DNA of 20,489 nucleotides from Actinomycetota bacterium (lineage in GTDB: Bacteria; Actinomycetota; Actinomycetes; S36-B12). Positions 5,748 through 13,613 of this stretch are shown one piece after another (the stretch's first letter is position 1; the number at the start of each line of letters is the position of its first letter). The stretch covers positions 1-20,489 of the forward strand of contig WLLZ01000022.1 of assembly GCA_009700485.1 (NCBI GenBank). The letters are read 5' to 3'. Position numbers and translations under genes: made by a program. Under the pieces are notes generated by a model, which was not told where the DNA came from, searched no databases, and saw only the letters and a program-made list of their open reading frames with translations.

Positions 5748-7115
5748 GTGCTCAACTCTGAATTTTCACTCAGCGCCATTCGCGCTGCTGACTTAAATCA
5801 GGCGATCTGGCCAAAGTCGGCGCTGCGTAACGTCGCGGGCGCCCTTGAGATTGCCGGCGTGGATTGTCGCGATTTAGTTGCGGAGTATCAGTCGCCGGTG
5901 TATCTACTTGATGAAGGGGATGCTCGAACAAGGGCCCACCTCTTTCGTGAGGCCTACGAAACTGCTGGTGCAAGTATCGTTTACTACGCGGCTAAAGCGT
6001 TTCTCGCAACGGCAATCGCGAGATGGGTCACCGAAGAGGGCCTTGGCATTGACGTTGCATCAGGCGGTGAGCTCGCGGTAGCTCTGCGCGCAGGGGTGCC
6101 AGGGCACCGCATTTTGATGCACGGTAACAATAAGTCAATGCGTGAAATAGAAATGGCGGTGGCTGCCGGGGTCGGGCGCATTGTCATTGATTCATTCGAT
6201 GAGATCGTTCGCGTAGCTGATGCTGCTACCCGAGCTGGCATCGTGCAGCAGGTTTTGGTCCGGGTAACTGTTGGTGTGGAGGCGCACACCCACGAGTTCA
6301 TAGCCACGGCGCACGAGGATCAAAAGTTTGGACTTTCAGTTGCGTCAGGTGATGCGGCCGAAGCAATTAGGCGCATCGTGAAACTGCCGTCACTGTCTTT
6401 TGCTGGATTACATTCACATATTGGTTCGCAGATTTTTGACGCATCCGGCTTTGATGAGGCCGCTCGGCGAGTAGCCGCCTTCACCAGATCACTTCGTGAT
6501 GATCAAGGGGTGGTTGTCCGAGAATTCAACCTAGGTGGTGGCATGGGCATCGCTTATGTCGAAGGTGATGATCCCCTTGAGGTGGCCGCGATGGCCCAGC
6601 AAATCTGCTCAGTCGTGCGCACCGAATGCGAATTGGCCGGTATCGAGCTGCCCGAGTTGGCATTTGAGCCCGGCCGGGCAATCATCGGGCCAGCCGGAGT
6701 GAGTATCTATGAAGTCGGCACGGTAAAGCCGATTGAACTCGATAGTGGTGTGATCCGAACCTATGTCAGCGTTGACGGCGGGATGAGCGACAACATTCGC
6801 ACGGCTCTTTATAGCGCGGATTATTCGGTGGTGCTGGCCTCTCGGGTATCAAATGCCGAACCCATGTTGACCCGGGTGGTGGGTAAACATTGCGAGTCGG
6901 GCGACATCGTGGTCCGTGATGCGTGGCTACCCTCAGATATCGCACCGGGTGATCTATTGGCGGTAGCGGCAACCGGCGCCTACTGCCGTTCGATGTCTTC
7001 CAACTACAACTACTTGCCGAGACCGGCGGTTATCTCGGCGCACGATGGAGTCACCTCGGTGGTATTGCGACGCGAAACCATGGAAGACCTATTGGCTTTG
7101 GATCCCGGTGCCTGA
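5748..7115 (+). CDS. lysA: Diaminopimelate decarboxylase
   Basis: A PLP enzyme that decarboxylates meso-diaminopimelate to L-lysine, the last lysine step. It has an alanine-racemase-like TIM barrel plus a C-terminal beta domain, 455 aa. The PLP lysine is K83 in YYAAKAF. Phosphate/PLP contacts appear as HSHIGSQ (222-228), LGGGMGI and EPGRAIIGPAG. The active-site C382 lies in CESGD, and the second-subunit residues in ATGAYCRSMSSNYN. The N-terminal segment ending in IAGVDCRDLVAEYQSPVYLLDE matches actinobacterial LysA. The start is GTG with no Shine-Dalgarno. Placement between argS and hom is the conserved actinobacterial order. The downstream gene aqpZ is convergent, 33 nt away. Confidence 0.97.
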   Translation: MLNSEFSLSAIRAADLNQAIWPKSALRNVAGALEIAGVDCRDLVAEYQSPVYLLDEGDARTRAHLFREAYETAGASIVYYAAKAFLATAIARWVTEEGLGIDVASGGELAVALRAGVPGHRILMHGNNKSMREIEMAVAAGVGRIVIDSFDEIVRVADAATRAGIVQQVLVRVTVGVEAHTHEFIATAHEDQKFGLSVASGDAAEAIRRIVKLPSLSFAGLHSHIGSQIFDASGFDEAARRVAAFTRSLRDDQGVVVREFNLGGGMGIAYVEGDDPLEVAAMAQQICSVVRTECELAGIELPELAFEPGRAIIGPAGVSIYEVGTVKPIELDSGVIRTYVSVDGGMSDNIRTALYSADYSVVLASRVSNAEPMLTRVVGKHCESGDIVVRDAWLPSDIAPGDLLAVAATGAYCRSMSSNYNYLPRPAVISAHDGVTSVVLRRETMEDLLALDPGA

Positions 7116-7117
7116 CG

Positions 7118-7165
7118 TACTGGCACCTTGATCTACTGGCACCCGGATCTATTGGCGCTCTGAGC
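7118..7165. repeat. Three tandem 16-nt repeats between lysA and aqpZ
   Basis: Units TACTGGCACCTTGATC (7118-7133), TACTGGCACCCGGATC (7134-7149) and the degenerate TATTGGCGCTCTGAGC (7150-7165) follow the lysA stop directly. The third unit runs into the last codons of aqpZ. A looser match (TATTGGCTTTGGATC, from 7090) occurs within the end of lysA. There is no hairpin terminator of note here. Confidence 0.65.
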
Positions 7166-7898
7166 CGGCAACTAATTCTGCAGGCATTTCTTCGGTTGAG
7201 CGGGTTATCAGCCAGATCCCCACGGCGATAACCGCACCAACTAATGGCGCCAAAATGAAAAGCCAGACTTGGCCGAGCGCCTCGCCACCGGCAAACAGGG
7301 CTGGGCCAAATGAGCGGGCCGGGTTCACCGAAGTACCGTCAAGGGGGATGCCGACCAAGTGCACGAGGGTAAGGGTCAAACCAATTGCGAGCCCGGCGAA
7401 GCCAGGTGCTGCCACTCGTTCAGTCACCAACAAGATCACCAACACGAAGGCACCGGTGAGGAGTACTTCCAGCATGAAGGCACCGGCCATATTGATATTG
7501 CCATTGTCATAGGAGTTGGTGCCCAGGCCGCCGGTGTAGTCGGTGACCCCGAATGAGGAGACAAAGAGTTTCAGGACGGCCCCGGCCAAGATTGCCCCAA
7601 GGAATTGGGCCACCCAGTAAGCGAGGGCATCTTTGGCGCTCATGCGCCGACTCAAGGCCATCCCTAAAGTAACCGCAGGATTTACGTGGGCACCTGAGAT
7701 GGGGCCGAATGCATACGCGATGCCCAGCAGGACTAGGCCAAAGGCCAATGCGACACCCACTACGCCGTTACCCGGCCCACCGCCCTCCACCCCAACTTTG
7801 GCTGCAATGCCAAATACGGCGGCGCCAACCGCTAGAAAAACCAATAGAAAGGTGCCGACGAACTCGGCGATGAGTTTGCGGGGCAGGGAGGTGGCCAT
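7149..7898 (-). CDS. aqpZ: Aquaporin Z-type water channel
   Basis: A 249-residue MIP family channel with both NPA motifs, HVNPAV (NPA 73-75) and SVNPARS. The selectivity-filter residues match E. coli AqpZ: F53 in VALAFG, His in LVHLVG, Thr in GTSVNP, and the Arg of NPAR. This points to a water-selective pore and not a glycerol facilitator. It has six helices, a cytoplasmic Arg/Lys N-terminus and a Glu-rich C-terminal tail. I choose ATG 7898 because AAGGAG lies 4 nt before it; in-frame ATG 7943 would add 15 polar residues and has no ribosome binding site. The gene interrupts the otherwise plus-strand lysA-hom order, so it is a local insertion relative to mycobacteria. Confidence 0.94.
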   Translation of the reverse strand: MATSLPRKLIAEFVGTFLLVFLAVGAAVFGIAAKVGVEGGGPGNGVVGVALAFGLVLLGIAYAFGPISGAHVNPAVTLGMALSRRMSAKDALAYWVAQFLGAILAGAVLKLFVSSFGVTDYTGGLGTNSYDNGNINMAGAFMLEVLLTGAFVLVILLVTERVAAPGFAGLAIGLTLTLVHLVGIPLDGTSVNPARSFGPALFAGGEALGQVWLFILAPLVGAVIAVGIWLITRSTEEMPAELVAGSERQ

Positions 7899-8005
7899 GG
7901 GGCTCCTTGGTTGCTGGGCTCTGGAATTTCTTGGGGTGGACATTATTCGCATTGTGGTTAACCCGCGCTTTGGCGCGCCGTTGATGCCCAGATGGGGGAC
8001 ACCTT

Positions 8006-8015
8006 AGGTCGACCT
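8006..8015. promoter_or_regulatory. Perfect 10-bp palindrome before hom
   Basis: AGGTCGACCT is self-complementary and lies 14 nt before the hom ATG in the 131-nt aqpZ-hom divergent region. It could be an operator half or chance; no repressor is known from the sequence. Confidence 0.25.
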
Positions 8016-8029
8016 GAGAGGCTTAACCC

Positions 8030-9322
8030 ATGTCGCGCTCTTTGACCGTTGCCCTGCTTGGCGGCGGCACCGTAGGTGCCCAAGTTGCCCGCCTGATCGC
8101 CTCCAGTGCCGCTGATTTAGAGCAGCGGGTTGGTGCCTCATTGATATTGACCGCGGTTGCTGTGCGCGAGCCCGGCAAAGTGCGTGAGGGGGTACCCGCA
8201 GAGTTGATCTCCGCTGATGCCATGGCGGTAGCGACAAGTGGTGTCGACATCGTGGTCGAACTCATTGGTGGTATTGAGCCGGCCCGCTCACTGATCTTGG
8301 CCGCAATGGCGGCGGGGTCAAGTGTCGTGACAGCCAACAAGGCATTGCTCGCGGCTGACGGAGCCACCTTGCATGAGGCGGCGGCTAAGCATGGTGTCGA
8401 TCTTTACTTCGAGGCTTCGGTCGCGGGGGCAATCCCGTTGCTGCGTCCACTGCGTGAGTCACTTGCCGGTGACCGGGTCACCAAGGTAATGGGCATCGTG
8501 AACGGCACCACCAACTTCATGTTGAGCAAGATGGACGAAGAAGGCGCCGATTATGACGAAGTTTTTGCCGAGGCTGCTGAACTTGGTTATCTAGAAGCTG
8601 ATCCGTCACTTGATGTCGATGGCCACGATGCAGCGGCTAAAGCCGCGATCCTTGCCGAGTTGGCTTTCCACACAAAAGTCACCCTCGACGACGTCTATTG
8701 CGAGGGAATTTCAAAAGTTACGGCGGCTGACATCCGTGCAGCGCAGCAAATGGGTTTTGTTATTAAGTTACTTGCTGTCGCGGAGATCAAAGGCGATAAC
8801 GAAGGCGTGATTGTGCGGGTGCACCCCTCGATGGTGCCGCGTGATCACCCGCTAGCCAGTGTGCGCGGTGCCTTCAATGCGGTTTTCATTGAGGCAGAAT
8901 CTGCTGGTCAAATGATGTTCTATGGCCGAGGCGCTGGGGGAGCGCCAACAGCTAGTGCGGTACTTGGTGATGTTGTAGCGGCAGCCCGTAATCGGCTAAC
9001 CGGTGGTCGCGGCCCTGGGCAAAGCACCTACTCAAAGTTAGTGCCCCTGCCAATCGGTGATGCCATGACTCGTTACTATGTCAATCTTGACGTTGCTGAT
9101 CGCCCCGGTGTACTCGCTGGCATTGCCGCCGCGTTCGCTAATAACGGAGTAAGTATTCAAGTTGTGCGTCAAGACGGCCATGGCGACGAAGCCGGTTTGC
9201 TAGTTCGCACACACCTGGCTAGGGATGCTGATTTGCGGGCCACCGTGGATCAACTTCGTGAACTCGCGAACGTAAAGCGCGTGGTGGGCGTCATGCGTGT
9301 CGAAGGCGAGGCCGGGGAATAG
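8030..9322 (+). CDS. hom: Homoserine dehydrogenase with ACT domain
   Basis: Reduces aspartate semialdehyde to homoserine, the branch point to threonine and methionine. 430 aa. A Rossmann domain opens with LLGGGTVGAQVA (9-20). The substrate/dimerisation domain has MGIVNGTTNFML and the catalytic-region stretch LEADPSLDVDGHDAAAKAAI with its conserved Asp and Lys. A C-terminal ACT domain of about 80 residues begins at YYVNLDVADRPGVLAGI, implying feedback control, as known for actinobacterial Hom inhibited by threonine. GAGAGG lies 8 nt before the ATG, a good site. It is first gene of hom-thrC-thrB, with thrC 2 nt after its stop. Confidence 0.97.
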   Translation: MSRSLTVALLGGGTVGAQVARLIASSAADLEQRVGASLILTAVAVREPGKVREGVPAELISADAMAVATSGVDIVVELIGGIEPARSLILAAMAAGSSVVTANKALLAADGATLHEAAAKHGVDLYFEASVAGAIPLLRPLRESLAGDRVTKVMGIVNGTTNFMLSKMDEEGADYDEVFAEAAELGYLEADPSLDVDGHDAAAKAAILAELAFHTKVTLDDVYCEGISKVTAADIRAAQQMGFVIKLLAVAEIKGDNEGVIVRVHPSMVPRDHPLASVRGAFNAVFIEAESAGQMMFYGRGAGGAPTASAVLGDVVAAARNRLTGGRGPGQSTYSKLVPLPIGDAMTRYYVNLDVADRPGVLAGIAAAFANNGVSIQVVRQDGHGDEAGLLVRTHLARDADLRATVDQLRELANVKRVVGVMRVEGEAGE

Positions 9323-9324
9323 TC

Positions 9325-10386
9325 ATGGTGCAACAGTGGCGCGGATTGATTGAGGAGTATCGCGACCGATTGCCGGTAAGTGCGGCAACTCCAGTTATTA
9401 CCCTGGGCGAAGGTGGAACACCCCTTGTCTACGCCTGCGTCTTGAGTGAAATAACCGGTTGCTCGGTTTGGCTGAAATACGAGGGTGCGAACCCGACCGG
9501 ATCCTTCAAAGATCGCGGTATGACGATGGCAATTTCTAAATCGGCAGAATCTGGCGCGCGCGTTGTTATTTGTGCTTCGACCGGTAATACCTCGGCGAGT
9601 GCTGCGGCCTACGCGGTAAAGGCTGGCATGGGTTGCGCGGTGTTAGTTCCTGCGGGCAAGATCGCAATGGGCAAATTGGCACAAGCAGTTGTGCACGGTG
9701 CGACCTTGCTGCAGGTTGAAGGTAATTTCGATGATTGCCTAACTATCGCGCGTGAATTAGCCGACAACTACCCGGTCGAGCTTGTCAATAGCGTGAATCC
9801 ATCGCGTATTGAGGGTCAAAAGACCGCGGCATTTGAAATCGTTGACATGTTGGGGTTCGCCCCCGATATCCACTGCCTTCCGGTGGGCAATGCAGGCAAC
9901 ATCACCGCTTATTGGCGCGGCTACACCGAGTATCACCGCGACGGCATTGCCCCATCGCGTCCGCGAATGTGGGGTTTCCAGGCTGCGGGGGCAGCTCCAT
10001 TTGTACATGGTGCGCCCGTGCTAAACCCCGAGACAATCGCCACTGCAATTCGAATTGGTAACCCGGCTTCGTGGGATCTTGCGGTGGCCGCTCGCGATGA
10101 ATCATCAGGCTTGATTGATCTGGTAACCGATGATGAGATCTTGGCGGCGTATCACCTGATCGCGAGCCGTGAAGGTTTATTCTGTGAGCCGTCAAGTGCC
10201 GCCGGTGTTGCAGGCTTGCTGAAGTTGCACGCGGCGGGCGGGCTTGACGCCGGACAGTCGGTGGTTTGTACCCTCACCGGTAACGGACTCAAAGATCCAC
10301 AATGGGCACTTGCCGGGGCTAAGGATCCCGTTGTTGTTCCTGTTGCAGTCAAGGCAGCCGCGAAGGCCTTGGGCCTCGACTCCTGA
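9325..10386 (+). CDS. thrC: Threonine synthase
   Basis: A PLP fold-type II enzyme converting O-phosphohomoserine to L-threonine, the last threonine step. 353 aa. The N-terminal GEGGTPL motif is followed by the PLP lysine K62 in GSFKDRGM, STGNTSASAAAYA, and the phosphate-binding PVGNAGNITAYW. The C-terminal TGNGLKDP is typical of the actinobacterial/Bacillus short form. The start is ATG, 2 nt after the hom stop, with GGGG 7 nt upstream inside hom. It overlaps thrB by one base (TGATG), implying coupling. Confidence 0.97.
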   Translation: MVQQWRGLIEEYRDRLPVSAATPVITLGEGGTPLVYACVLSEITGCSVWLKYEGANPTGSFKDRGMTMAISKSAESGARVVICASTGNTSASAAAYAVKAGMGCAVLVPAGKIAMGKLAQAVVHGATLLQVEGNFDDCLTIARELADNYPVELVNSVNPSRIEGQKTAAFEIVDMLGFAPDIHCLPVGNAGNITAYWRGYTEYHRDGIAPSRPRMWGFQAAGAAPFVHGAPVLNPETIATAIRIGNPASWDLAVAARDESSGLIDLVTDDEILAAYHLIASREGLFCEPSSAAGVAGLLKLHAAGGLDAGQSVVCTLTGNGLKDPQWALAGAKDPVVVPVAVKAAAKALGLDS

Positions 10387-11306
10387 TGGCTGCTGACCTA
10401 CGCCGGGATCCGGTGCGCATTCAGGTGCCGGCATCGAGCGCAAATATCGGTCCGGCATTTGACTCTGCGGGCCTGGCTCTTGACATCGTGGATGACTTAG
10501 TTGCAATGATTACCGACGACGACGGTGTATTGATTGAAGTTATCGGCGAAGGTGCTGAAAGTGTTCCACTTGATGATTCGCACTTAGTTGCGCGGGCAAT
10601 GGCGCGAGGCTTTGCCGTAATGGACGCCCATCCGCGTGGATTCATCCTGCGGTGCGACAACGCGATCCCACACGGTCTCGGGCTGGGTTCATCGGCGGCC
10701 GCGATTGTCGGTGGGCTGGCCTTGGCACGTGCCCTTGTAGTTGGCGGTGAAACGTTGCTACCGAATGCGGATTTACTACAGGTGGCAAAATCGATGGAGT
10801 CGCACCCCGACAATATTTCGGCCGCCCTTAATGGTGGATTAACTTTCGCCTGGATTAATGAAGCTGGTATCGCCGGACATATTCGCCTCGAACTACACCC
10901 GGCTATTCGACCGGTAATAGCGATGCCCGCAGCCGGTTTGCCAACCGCCGAAGCTCGCTTGGCGTTGCCACGTGCGGTGGCATTTGGTGACGCGGCATTT
11001 AATGTCGCGCGCTCAGCGTTGCTGTTGCACGCGCTGACGAGTGAGCCTGCTCACTTGATGGAAGCCACCTCTGACCGTCTCCACCAGGAGCTGCGCCGTT
11101 CAATGTATGCGCCGTCATTAGATTTGGTGGAGGCGCTACGCGCTGCCGGAATCCCAGCGGCAATTTCCGGAGCTGGTCCAAGTGTCATGGCTCTAGCATC
11201 ACCCGCAACCGCTGATCTGGTAGCGGTGCTGGCCGGAACCGGGTGGCAGGTGCGCCAGGTTGGGGTGGCAGGTCTTGGGGTGCGCACCGTGCCGATTGCC
11301 CTCTGA
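10386..11306 (+). CDS. thrB: Homoserine kinase
   Basis: A GHMP-superfamily kinase that phosphorylates homoserine with ATP, feeding ThrC. 306 aa. N-terminal VPASSANIGPAFDSAG, the ATP-loop PHGLGLGSSAA (95-105), and the C-terminal glycine-rich ISGAGPSVMAL are all present. The start overlaps the thrC stop (TGATG), so translation probably depends on termination-reinitiation; no independent Shine-Dalgarno is seen. It is last gene of the threonine operon. No clear hairpin terminator follows before the rho leader. Confidence 0.96.
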   Translation: MAADLRRDPVRIQVPASSANIGPAFDSAGLALDIVDDLVAMITDDDGVLIEVIGEGAESVPLDDSHLVARAMARGFAVMDAHPRGFILRCDNAIPHGLGLGSSAAAIVGGLALARALVVGGETLLPNADLLQVAKSMESHPDNISAALNGGLTFAWINEAGIAGHIRLELHPAIRPVIAMPAAGLPTAEARLALPRAVAFGDAAFNVARSALLLHALTSEPAHLMEATSDRLHQELRRSMYAPSLDLVEALRAAGIPAAISGAGPSVMALASPATADLVAVLAGTGWQVRQVGVAGLGVRTVPIAL

Positions 11307-11321
11307 CCCCCGGATCCAGTG

Positions 11322-11335
11322 GATAATTCGAGTCC
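11322..11335 (+). promoter_or_regulatory. Candidate -10 in the rho leader
   Basis: GATAAT (11322-11327), five of six consensus bases, lies 8 nt before GTG 11336. It is the best -10 match in the 182-nt thrB-rho gap. -35 support is weak. It would start rho transcription about 150 nt upstream of the rho GTG. Confidence 0.4.
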
Positions 11336-11476
11336 GTGTTATGGTTTACCTGCTCCACTGATGACGGCCAATTTGCCGTACTTCCCGAAGTGACAATTTC
11401 GAAGCCTTTTTCGGGTATGTATTTCCGATTGAACCTCGAATGGTCATTTGCGCATCGCGTCGGAGTTCCCATCTAA
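11336..11476 (+). CDS. Possible 46-codon leader ORF upstream of rho
   Basis: GTG at 11336 opens a frame of 46 codons that ends in TAA at 11474-11476, 12 nt before the rho start and immediately before its AAAGGA site. The peptide begins MLWFTCSTDDGQ, is rich in aromatics, and matches no family I recognise. There is no Shine-Dalgarno; a GATAAT hexamer 8 nt upstream would allow a leaderless message. Its third-position base use is near even, weaker than in the neighbouring genes. It could be a regulatory leader peptide for rho or a chance open frame in a long 5' UTR. Confidence 0.3.
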   Translation: MLWFTCSTDDGQFAVLPEVTISKPFSGMYFRLNLEWSFAHRVGVPI

Positions 11477-11488
11477 TAAAGGACATGC

Positions 11489-13243
11489 GTGACCGAAACA
11501 ACGTCCGCCGCAAAATCAGCCAAAGGCAGCGGCAGCGACCTATCAGCAATGTTGCTCCCAGAGCTAAAGCAGGTGGCCTCCAAGTTAGGCATCGCTGGCT
11601 CTAGTGCAATGCGCAAGGGTGATTTAGTAGCAGCAATAAGTGACAAACGTGAGGGCAGTGAGCGCTCAAGTGGTGGTGGTCGTGCAGCACGCACCACCTC
11701 GCGCCGAAGCGCCACCTCAGCCGTCGATGCCGAACAGATCGCCGCGCCCGTGGCCGAACCTGCCGTAGAGGGCAACGCACCTCGCACCGACAACCGCGAC
11801 AACCGTGACAACCGCGACAACCGCGACAACCGCGACAACCGCGACAACCGCGGGAGCGGCGATCGCAATAATCGCAGCTTCAATAACGACCGCGGCGATC
11901 GCAATAACCGTAACTACAGCAGTAACCGCAGTTCGGGTAATAACAGTGGCAATGACCGCAACTCTGGAAATGATCGCGGAAACGGCGGCAATGATCGCGG
12001 GTCTGATGGCGGTCGCCGTCGCGGCCGGGATCGTTCACGTGATAGAGGTCCGCGCCGTGAAGGCAACTTCAACGAAGCCGAACTCGAGATTTCACCAGAT
12101 GATGTCCTGACTCCGGTCGCGGGCATCCTCGATGTCATGGACAACTACGCGTTCGTCCGAACCAGTGGCTACATGCCAGGACCGAACGATGTTTATGTGT
12201 CATTGTCGCTTGTCCGTAAGCACGGGCTGCGCAAGGGTGATGCGATTACCGGGATGGTGCGGCAGTCACCAGAGGGTGAGCGCCGCGAAAAGTTCAACCC
12301 ACTCGTGCGAATTGAGACCGTAAATGGTGGAGATCTTGAATCCTCGCGCAATCGTCCGGAGTTCTCCAAGTTAACCCCGTTGTACCCGCAAGATCGCCTG
12401 CGCCTAGAAAATGATCCGAGTAATTTGACGACCCGGGTAATTGATCTAGTTTCACCGATCGGTAAGGGCCAGCGCGGTTTGATCGTCTCGCCACCAAAAG
12501 CAGGCAAGACCATGGTTTTGCAAGCAATCGCCAATGCGATCACGGCCAACAACCCAGAGGTGCACCTGATGGTCGTCCTCGTTGACGAACGGCCCGAAGA
12601 AGTCACCGACATGCAGCGCTCTGTCAAGGGCGAGGTAATTGCCTCAACTTTTGACCGTCCGGCCGAAGATCACACGATCATCGCTGAACTATCAATTGAG
12701 CGCGCCAAGCGCTTGGTTGAACTCGGCCACGATGTGGTGGTGCTACTTGACTCGATGACTCGGCTCGGTCGCGCCTACAACCTGGCGGCGCCGGCATCAG
12801 GTCGAATCCTCTCCGGTGGTGTCGACTCAACCGCGCTCTACCCGCCCAAGAAGTTCTTCGGCGCGGCGCGCAATATTGAAGGTGGTGGCTCGCTGACCAT
12901 TTTGGCTACGGCCTTGGTTGAAACCGGTTCGCGAATGGACGAGGTCATCTTCGAGGAGTTCAAGGGCACCGGCAACATGGAGCTCAAGTTGGACCGCCGC
13001 CTAGCCGATAAGCGGGTATTCCCGGCGGTTGACGTTGACTCCTCGGGTACCCGCAAGGAAGAACTGCTCATGACCCCCGAGGAGCTCAAGATCGTTTGGA
13101 AGTTGCGCCGGGTGCTTCACGCACTGGACCAGCAGCAGGCAATCGAGTTGCTGCTCACCAAATTGCGCGACACCAAGACCAATACCGAGTTCTTGATGCA
13201 GATCCAAAAGACCACGGCATCAGGCAATGGTGAAGACGATTAG
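11489..13243 (+). CDS. rho: Transcription termination factor Rho, with long N-terminal insertion
   Basis: A hexameric RNA-dependent ATPase/helicase that ends transcription. 584 aa, much longer than E. coli Rho (419). Order: Rho_N SAP-like helices (about 18-50, LSAMLLPELKQVASKLGI); a low-complexity insertion (about 51-185) with seven exact Asp-Asn-Arg repeats (101-121), then N/G/R/D-rich sequence ending in a basic RRRGRDRSRDRG patch; the OB-fold RNA-binding domain (about 190-265, with YAFVRTSGYMPGPNDVYVS); and the RecA-like motor with Walker A PPKAGKT (K340), Walker B VVVLLDSMTRLGR (D421) and the R loop KGTGNMELKLDR. The start is GTG 11489, 5 nt after AAAGGA; an out-of-frame ATG overlaps it. 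Such insertions are known in actinobacterial Rho. Confidence 0.97.
   Translation: MTETTSAAKSAKGSGSDLSAMLLPELKQVASKLGIAGSSAMRKGDLVAAISDKREGSERSSGGGRAARTTSRRSATSAVDAEQIAAPVAEPAVEGNAPRTDNRDNRDNRDNRDNRDNRDNRGSGDRNNRSFNNDRGDRNNRNYSSNRSSGNNSGNDRNSGNDRGNGGNDRGSDGGRRRGRDRSRDRGPRREGNFNEAELEISPDDVLTPVAGILDVMDNYAFVRTSGYMPGPNDVYVSLSLVRKHGLRKGDAITGMVRQSPEGERREKFNPLVRIETVNGGDLESSRNRPEFSKLTPLYPQDRLRLENDPSNLTTRVIDLVSPIGKGQRGLIVSPPKAGKTMVLQAIANAITANNPEVHLMVVLVDERPEEVTDMQRSVKGEVIASTFDRPAEDHTIIAELSIERAKRLVELGHDVVVLLDSMTRLGRAYNLAAPASGRILSGGVDSTALYPPKKFFGAARNIEGGGSLTILATALVETGSRMDEVIFEEFKGTGNMELKLDRRLADKRVFPAVDVDSSGTRKEELLMTPEELKIVWKLRRVLHALDQQQAIELLLTKLRDTKTNTEFLMQIQKTTASGNGEDD
11789..11851 (+). repeat. Seven 9-nt tandem repeats inside rho
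   Basis: The 9-mer GACAACCGC occurs seven times in a row with one silent C-to-T change (unit two, 11806), encoding seven Asp-Asn-Arg triplets. In-frame units mean copy changes would only lengthen or shorten the disordered segment. It also creates the long empty reading frames seen in other frames here. Confidence 0.95.
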
Positions 13244-13300
13244 CAGGTAGGTGGGCACGACCCCGATAAAGCCTGATTTCTCGCTGGCTGGCCGGGGGTG

Positions 13301-13310
13301 TAATAATAAT
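13301..13310 (+). promoter_or_regulatory. Candidate -10 region before rpmE
   Basis: TAATAATAAT is a striking AT patch in a GC-rich 137-nt gap and offers overlapping TAATAAT -10 matches. The leader that would follow contains CCCGTTC/GAGCGGG (13329-13347), a 7-bp hairpin with one T-G pair and a 5-nt loop, lying upstream of the AGAGGAG ribosome site. rpmE may therefore be transcribed separately from rho. Confidence 0.4.
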
Positions 13311-13380
13311 GTCGCTGCGGTTCACGGTCCCGTTCATTCCGAGCGGGCAGCCGACCCGGGGCTAACAAGAGGAGTTCGCC

Positions 13381-13608
13381 ATGAAAGCCGATATTCATCC
13401 GGCATACGCCGAGACCACGGTGACTTGCACTTGTGGCAGTACCTTCGTAACCCGCAGCACCGCGAAGAACGGCAGTATTCACGCCGATGTCTGTTCGCAG
13501 TGTCACCCGTTCTACACCGGTAAGCAGAAGATTCTCGATACCGGCGGTCGGGTCGCGAAATTCGAAACTCGTTACGGCAAGGCGGCCGATAAGTCCGCTG
13601 ACAAGTAG
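13381..13608 (+). CDS. rpmE: 50S ribosomal protein L31, zinc-binding type
   Basis: 75 aa, the full length for the family. It starts MKADIHPAY and carries four cysteines, C16, C18, C38 and C41 (CTC and CSQC), forming the zinc site of the C+ form, followed by the conserved HPFYTGKQK. The tail is Lys/Ala/Asp-rich. The ribosome site AGAGGAG is 6 nt before the ATG. L31 is an intersubunit bridge protein. Presence of all cysteines marks this as the zinc-dependent paralog, of the kind repressed indirectly by zinc-limitation replacement with a C- paralog; no second copy is in the window. It sits between rho and prfA, as is usual for actinobacteria. Confidence 0.98.
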   Translation: MKADIHPAYAETTVTCTCGSTFVTRSTAKNGSIHADVCSQCHPFYTGKQKILDTGGRVAKFETRYGKAADKSADK

Positions 13609-13613
13609 CTTCT

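Noticed and set aside
11340..11360. Six-codon ATG frame (MVYLLH) in the rho leader as an attenuation peptide
   Set aside because: No run of regulatory codons and no ribosome site; the longer GTG frame over the same bases is the better candidate.
11473..11904. Minus-strand open frame opposite the start of rho with repeated Leu-Ser-Arg
   Set aside because: It is the complement of the GACAACCGC repeats; the repeat keeps all frames free of stops. Rho on the plus strand has full family motifs.
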